A stretch of DNA of 64,000 nt. Source: Micavibrio_C sp965231165 (GTDB taxonomy: Bacteria > Pseudomonadota > Alphaproteobacteria > Micavibrionales > Micavibrionaceae). The position numbers and the translations under genes were made by a program. Positions 60,573 to 64,000 of the stretch are shown piece after piece (position 1 is the first letter of the stretch; every line of letters begins with the position of its first letter). The stretch covers positions 992,001-1,056,000 of the forward strand of contig OZ246421.1 of the NCBI GenBank assembly GCA_965231165.1. The letters are read 5' to 3'. The notes under the pieces are model-generated. The model did not search any database. It was not told where the DNA came from and saw only the letters and a list, made by a program, of their open reading frames with translations.

Positions 60573-62477
60573 CTACAGATCCAGCGGTCTGCGATCACCC
60601 GAGAAGCGTTTGTATAGATCCACGTCCACCGGCGATACTGTCTGGCCTTCGGCATCCACAATCGTCGCTTTCAGGAAGATGACAAGCTCTGTCTTACTGA
60701 CCTTGTCGGTATGGTTTTTAAACGCATTGCCCAGAATGGGGATTTCAGAAAGCACGGGAATACCTCTGTCCGTCGCGGTGCTGCGGTCCTGCAGCAGACC
60801 GCCCATGACCACAGCCTGACCCGATGATACCTTCACCAGAGAGTCCAGTTCCTGCACGTTCACGACCGGAATTTCCGACACGATATCCTCGGCATTCACA
60901 CCGGCTGACGCCACGGCAAAAGCCACCCCAGGGTCCTGCTTGTACTCTGTAATGCGCGTAATCGTCGGGCGCACCGCCATAGAGACAGTGCGGTCATCTA
61001 GATTGATCGAAGGCTGAACATTGATCAGGACACCTTCGGGCACGTTACGTATTTCACTGTCAACGGTGGTCTGCGTTCCCGCATCCGTCTGTGAAACGTC
61101 GATATCGATTTCAAAATAGACCTGGTTCGTCGCCACATTGAGAACCGCCGACTGATTGTTCAGAACCGTCAGGCGCGGACTGGCCAACGCATGAACAGTG
61201 CCAAAGCGTGACAGCATGTCCGCCACGGCATTCACATCATTCCCCAGAACGCTGATGTTAAAATTGGATTCTGACGTCAACTCGTTATTCAGGAACGGAC
61301 GCGCCAGAGTTCCGGCATTGAGGAACTCCATGGAGAGGTCGCCGATGTTAATGTTGCTCCAGTTGATACCGGCGGCATATTCATCTGACAGGCTGACCTC
61401 AAGAACTTTGGCCTCAATGAGAACCTGCGCCGTCGTTGAGCGTTTGACCGCCGTAAGATAGTCGGCAACCTGCTGTTGCTGGCGCTCTGTTGCAATAACG
61501 GAAATAATGCCCGCCTGTTTGTTGACAGAGAATGTATTGGCTTGCGGCTCTTGCGGTGTGCCACCACCATTGCCATCAACCGGCGGCAAAGGGGCCACCT
61601 GCAAAACAGCCTGCGGCGCCTGCACTTCAACCACGGGCGCACCCGTTGTGCCATCAGCCGGTTGCGTAACGACAGGTGCTACCGGTGCCGGGCTTTGCTC
61701 GACAGCCGTCACTTGCGGATCTCCGCTGGTCAGCATCTGGCCGCTACCGGGAATTACACCCAGAATCTGGGCGATGCCTGTATCGACTTCTTTCCAGAAA
61801 TCAGCCTCACTGGTAGCCTCGGACGAGAAGTTAGAGCCCGTCCCCGCTCCACCGCCCGTCACAACAGCCACGTCGTTTTTAATCGTGCTCTTGTTCTTGC
61901 GGACATAGGCCAGATAATCAATTTTGTAATTTTTCTGATAAGGCAGGTCCAGCTCAACGCGCACGGAGTCTTCATCAAAGTTGTAACGCAGCCCTGCAAT
62001 CTCGGAAATGCGTTTGATCACAGTATCAAAAGGACGCTCACGCGCCGTGAAGATAATCGAACCGGTGATACGCGGATCAAGCTCGATATCGTAATCAGCC
62101 TGCTCGGCCAGTTCGTACAAAACATCGCGCAGCGGTACCGTCTGATTGACAGAGATGGATACCAGCGGCATCGGCTTCATATTGTCGTTAGGCGCGGCGA
62201 CATAGGACTGGAAATCAGGAATTGTATCTTTATCGGCTTCCGCAGATTTTTTGGCTTCAGCTTCTTCTATGCGTGGTGCCAGAGAGTCGCGATAATCCTG
62301 AAACTCCAGATGAGAAGATCTATCCATCTTCAACTGGTTATCCACCAGATCGCACCCGGTGATGGCCACAGCCACAGCCATGGACAGGGCCGTTGTACAG
62401 AACATTCTGCCCCAATTTTTGCCCCGCTTGGCGGTGCAGGAAGAACGCGTAAATGAAAGCTCAATCTGTTCTGTCAT
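60573..62477 (-). CDS. Outer-membrane secretin (MshL/PilQ/GspD family)
   Basis: A 634-aa lipoprotein secretin. The signal leads to AITGC (lipobox). An N-domain starts near residue 105 (VSISVNQTVPLRDVLYELAEQADYD), then comes a Gly/Pro/Ala-rich insert (about 215-330), and a secretin domain near the C-terminus with LASPRLTVLNNQSAVLNV and VVMGGLLQDR. It forms the outer-membrane pore for a type IV pilus or a related system. ATG 62477 is used; 62405 is a possible shorter start. The motif set is closest to MshL in my reading. Confidence 0.9.
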   Translation of the reverse strand: MTEQIELSFTRSSCTAKRGKNWGRMFCTTALSMAVAVAITGCDLVDNQLKMDRSSHLEFQDYRDSLAPRIEEAEAKKSAEADKDTIPDFQSYVAAPNDNMKPMPLVSISVNQTVPLRDVLYELAEQADYDIELDPRITGSIIFTARERPFDTVIKRISEIAGLRYNFDEDSVRVELDLPYQKNYKIDYLAYVRKNKSTIKNDVAVVTGGGAGTGSNFSSEATSEADFWKEVDTGIAQILGVIPGSGQMLTSGDPQVTAVEQSPAPVAPVVTQPADGTTGAPVVEVQAPQAVLQVAPLPPVDGNGGGTPQEPQANTFSVNKQAGIISVIATERQQQQVADYLTAVKRSTTAQVLIEAKVLEVSLSDEYAAGINWSNINIGDLSMEFLNAGTLARPFLNNELTSESNFNISVLGNDVNAVADMLSRFGTVHALASPRLTVLNNQSAVLNVATNQVYFEIDIDVSQTDAGTQTTVDSEIRNVPEGVLINVQPSINLDDRTVSMAVRPTITRITEYKQDPGVAFAVASAGVNAEDIVSEIPVVNVQELDSLVKVSSGQAVVMGGLLQDRSTATDRGIPVLSEIPILGNAFKNHTDKVSKTELVIFLKATIVDAEGQTVSPVDVDLYKRFSGDRRPLDL

Positions 62478-62628
62478 ATCTGTGAACTTATCCAATGGAT
62501 CGTTAAAGAGGAGAATAAACCGTGAAAAGAGGACACCCCGAATCAGGGTATTCCCGTGTTCATATTTATACCATAAAGCTTAGCGGGGGCAAAACGAAGC
62601 CTTGAACGGCCCTTGATCAACGACCTTA

Positions 62629-63771
62629 TTAGCGGTCTTCGGAAATTTTCATGCCTGAGGTATTAATGGAGCGCAGCACCTCTTTATTATCGGAATCGCC
62701 GATTTTGATCTGCTGGATACGAATTTTCAGATCGCCCGGCTGATCAGCCTGAGTCAGCGCCATTTCCTCAGTGATAGAGCCGTCCTTATACAGCTTGATC
62801 AGCGACTGATCGAAGCTGCACATACCCATCTGGTTATTCTGCTCCATCACGTCTTTTATTTTCGTAATTTCGCCTTTGTGGATCAACTCGCGCACCAACC
62901 CCTGATTGAGCATGATCTCGATAGCCAACGCCATTCCCCCCTTCGCGGAAGGAATAAGGCGCTGCGAAATAATCCCCTTCAGGTTCGTGGAAAGATTCAA
63001 GCGTATCTGCGCGTGATAATCCTCGGGGAATAAATTCACAATTCTTTCAATTGATTGCGATGCATTGTTCGTGTGCAATGTCGCCAGACACAGGTGACCC
63101 GTATCTGCCGCCATCAAGGCCTGCTCCATGACCGTACGATCACGGATCTCGCCCACCAGAATGACGTCAGGGCGCTGCCTGAGAACGTTCTTTAAAGCCA
63201 CGGAATAAGACTCTGTATCTACACCAACTTCCCGCTGCGTGATGACTGATTTTTTATGTTCATGGAAATATTCGATCGGGTCTTCGATCGTGATGATGTG
63301 ACCCTCTTCATTGGTGTTACGGTAATCAATCATCGAAGCCAGCGTCGTCGATTTACCGGAGCCGGTCATACCGGTCACCAGGATCAGACCCCGCTTCTCC
63401 AGCGCCAGACGCTCCAGCACCGTGGGCAGACGCAATTCGCTAAAAGTCGGTATCTTGGAAACAATCCGGCGCAATACCAATGCCGGGAACTGGCGCTGAC
63501 GCAAACAATTGACGCGGAAGCGGCCAAACCGCCCGACATCCAAAGACGTGTTCAACTCCATCTGGGTTTCAAATTCGCGGCGCTGACGGCTGGTCAGGAT
63601 CGAGGCGATAATCTCGTTAATCTCATCGACAGTCAGCGGTTCGGGCCGAATATGCTCCAGCGTACCCTCAATGCGCAGCGACGGCGGAAAACCCACCGTC
63701 AGATACAGGTCGCTGGCCTGTCTTTCGTTCATGGCCTGAAAAAAGCGCAGTACTGCAGGCGCACTTGTCAA
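62629..63771 (-). CDS. pilU: Type IV pilus retraction ATPase PilT/PilU family
   Basis: A 380-aa hexameric ATPase. It begins TTG 63771 (four-base overlap with the upstream gene) and reads RFFQAMNERQASDLYLTVGFPP. Walker A is GMTGSGKST, the Asp box is TIEDPIEYFHEHKKS, Walker B is VILVGEIRD, and a His box is CLATLHTNNASQ. The C-terminus is charged and extended. It follows a second PilT-like gene, so it is likely PilU, the accessory retraction ATPase. Confidence 0.88.
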   Translation of the reverse strand: MTSAPAVLRFFQAMNERQASDLYLTVGFPPSLRIEGTLEHIRPEPLTVDEINEIIASILTSRQRREFETQMELNTSLDVGRFGRFRVNCLRQRQFPALVLRRIVSKIPTFSELRLPTVLERLALEKRGLILVTGMTGSGKSTTLASMIDYRNTNEEGHIITIEDPIEYFHEHKKSVITQREVGVDTESYSVALKNVLRQRPDVILVGEIRDRTVMEQALMAADTGHLCLATLHTNNASQSIERIVNLFPEDYHAQIRLNLSTNLKGIISQRLIPSAKGGMALAIEIMLNQGLVRELIHKGEITKIKDVMEQNNQMGMCSFDQSLIKLYKDGSITEEMALTQADQPGDLKIRIQQIKIGDSDNKEVLRSINTSGMKISEDR

Positions 63772-64000
63772 AATGAGTACCCTTCGTCCTCAGCCGGGCC
63801 AGACGCAGGACGCGCGCCCTGCGCCATGGTGCGGTTGGGCATTTTTTGCACCTTCCCTTTGCCGCCGGCATCGTCCCCATCATCAGTCGCGGGGGCCTCC
63901 TCCTCATCCGTCGTTTTGAGCAAGGCGCGGCGCGCTTCTTCACGATCAACCATACCCGCCTCGACCAGCGACTTGATGGCGTCTTCCATGGTCACCATGC
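63768..64000 (-). CDS. C-terminal end of a PilT-like ATPase (partial)
   Basis: The 76 visible residues read MVTMEDAIKSLVEAGMVDREEARRALLKT, then an Asp/Glu/Gly/Lys-rich tail. The first part matches the C-terminal helix region of PilT/PilU. The start lies beyond the window. The stop overlaps the TTG start of the next gene (TTGA), so the two are translationally coupled. The disordered tail is unusual for PilT. Confidence 0.75.
   Translation of the reverse strand, partial: MVTMEDAIKSLVEAGMVDREEARRALLKTTDEEEAPATDDGDDAGGKGKVQKMPNRTMAQGARPASGPAEDEGYSF

Overview
This window reads as chromosome of a Gram-negative alphaproteobacterium. The evidence is gene content and order: bolA divergent from a J-domain gene and cobS/cobT, a DUF2336 gene, the 7Fe ferredoxin FdxA next to a CarD regulator and RpoH, aroK-aroB, xerD near accA, and leuCDB. 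Base composition looks moderately GC-rich by eye, with a few AT-richer patches. A Rhodospirillales- or Micavibrio-like lineage is my inference; there is no rRNA in the window to settle it. I found no rRNA, convincing tRNA, CRISPR array, prophage or complete IS element.

Layout. 1-5.7 kb: aroB (cut by the window edge) and aroK on the minus strand; then a small membrane protein, a secreted acidic protein, xerD and accA. 5.8-12 kb: an RHH regulator, bolA, a J-domain protein, cobS, two tandem secreted alpha/beta hydrolases, cobT. 12-20.8 kb: hisS, secreted and unknown proteins, sufE, clpX, and a four-gene membrane glycosylation set (GT2, methyltransferase, GtrA, polytopic transferase). 20.9-31.5 kb: DHH phosphoesterase, photolyase, LD-carboxypeptidase, SDR, small paralogue pairs, a DMT exporter, FdxA, a CarD protein with a histone-H1-like tail and a degenerate PPP-type phosphatase. 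31.6-43.7 kb: rpoH, an M48 lipoprotein protease, an SNase-like protein, pip, pgk, DUF2336, amn, ftsY and a zincin-like secreted protein. 43.8-56.4 kb: mtaB, dapF, ffh, rpsP-rimM-trmD-rplS and leuC-X-leuD-leuB. 56.7-64 kb: a type IV pilus locus on the minus strand (pilin, membrane AraC regulator, secretin, PilU, and the tail of a PilT-like ATPase).

The most unusual feature is a set of short palindromic repeats that invade genes. At 48.8-49.3 kb a roughly 395-bp unit carrying a DUF559 (Vsr-like) endonuclease domain is flanked by 47-nt direct repeats plus an inverted copy. It sits between rpsP and rimM and is fused in frame to RimM, which has lost its own obvious start; the repeat supplies a Shine-Dalgarno-like purine run and an in-frame ATG. 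A second family, with GTCAT...ATGAC ends, occurs at least seven times. One copy lies inside the signal-peptide coding region of the gene after hisS.

Several conserved gene pairs have been opened by insertions: cobS/cobT by two hydrolases, leuC/leuD by an unknown gene, rpsP/rimM by the DUF559 unit, and trmD/rplS by an antisense lipoprotein gene. Two proteins keep a recognisable enzyme fold but have lost key residues: the first hydrolase (Ser to Gly at residue 173) and the PPP-like protein at 30.6 kb.
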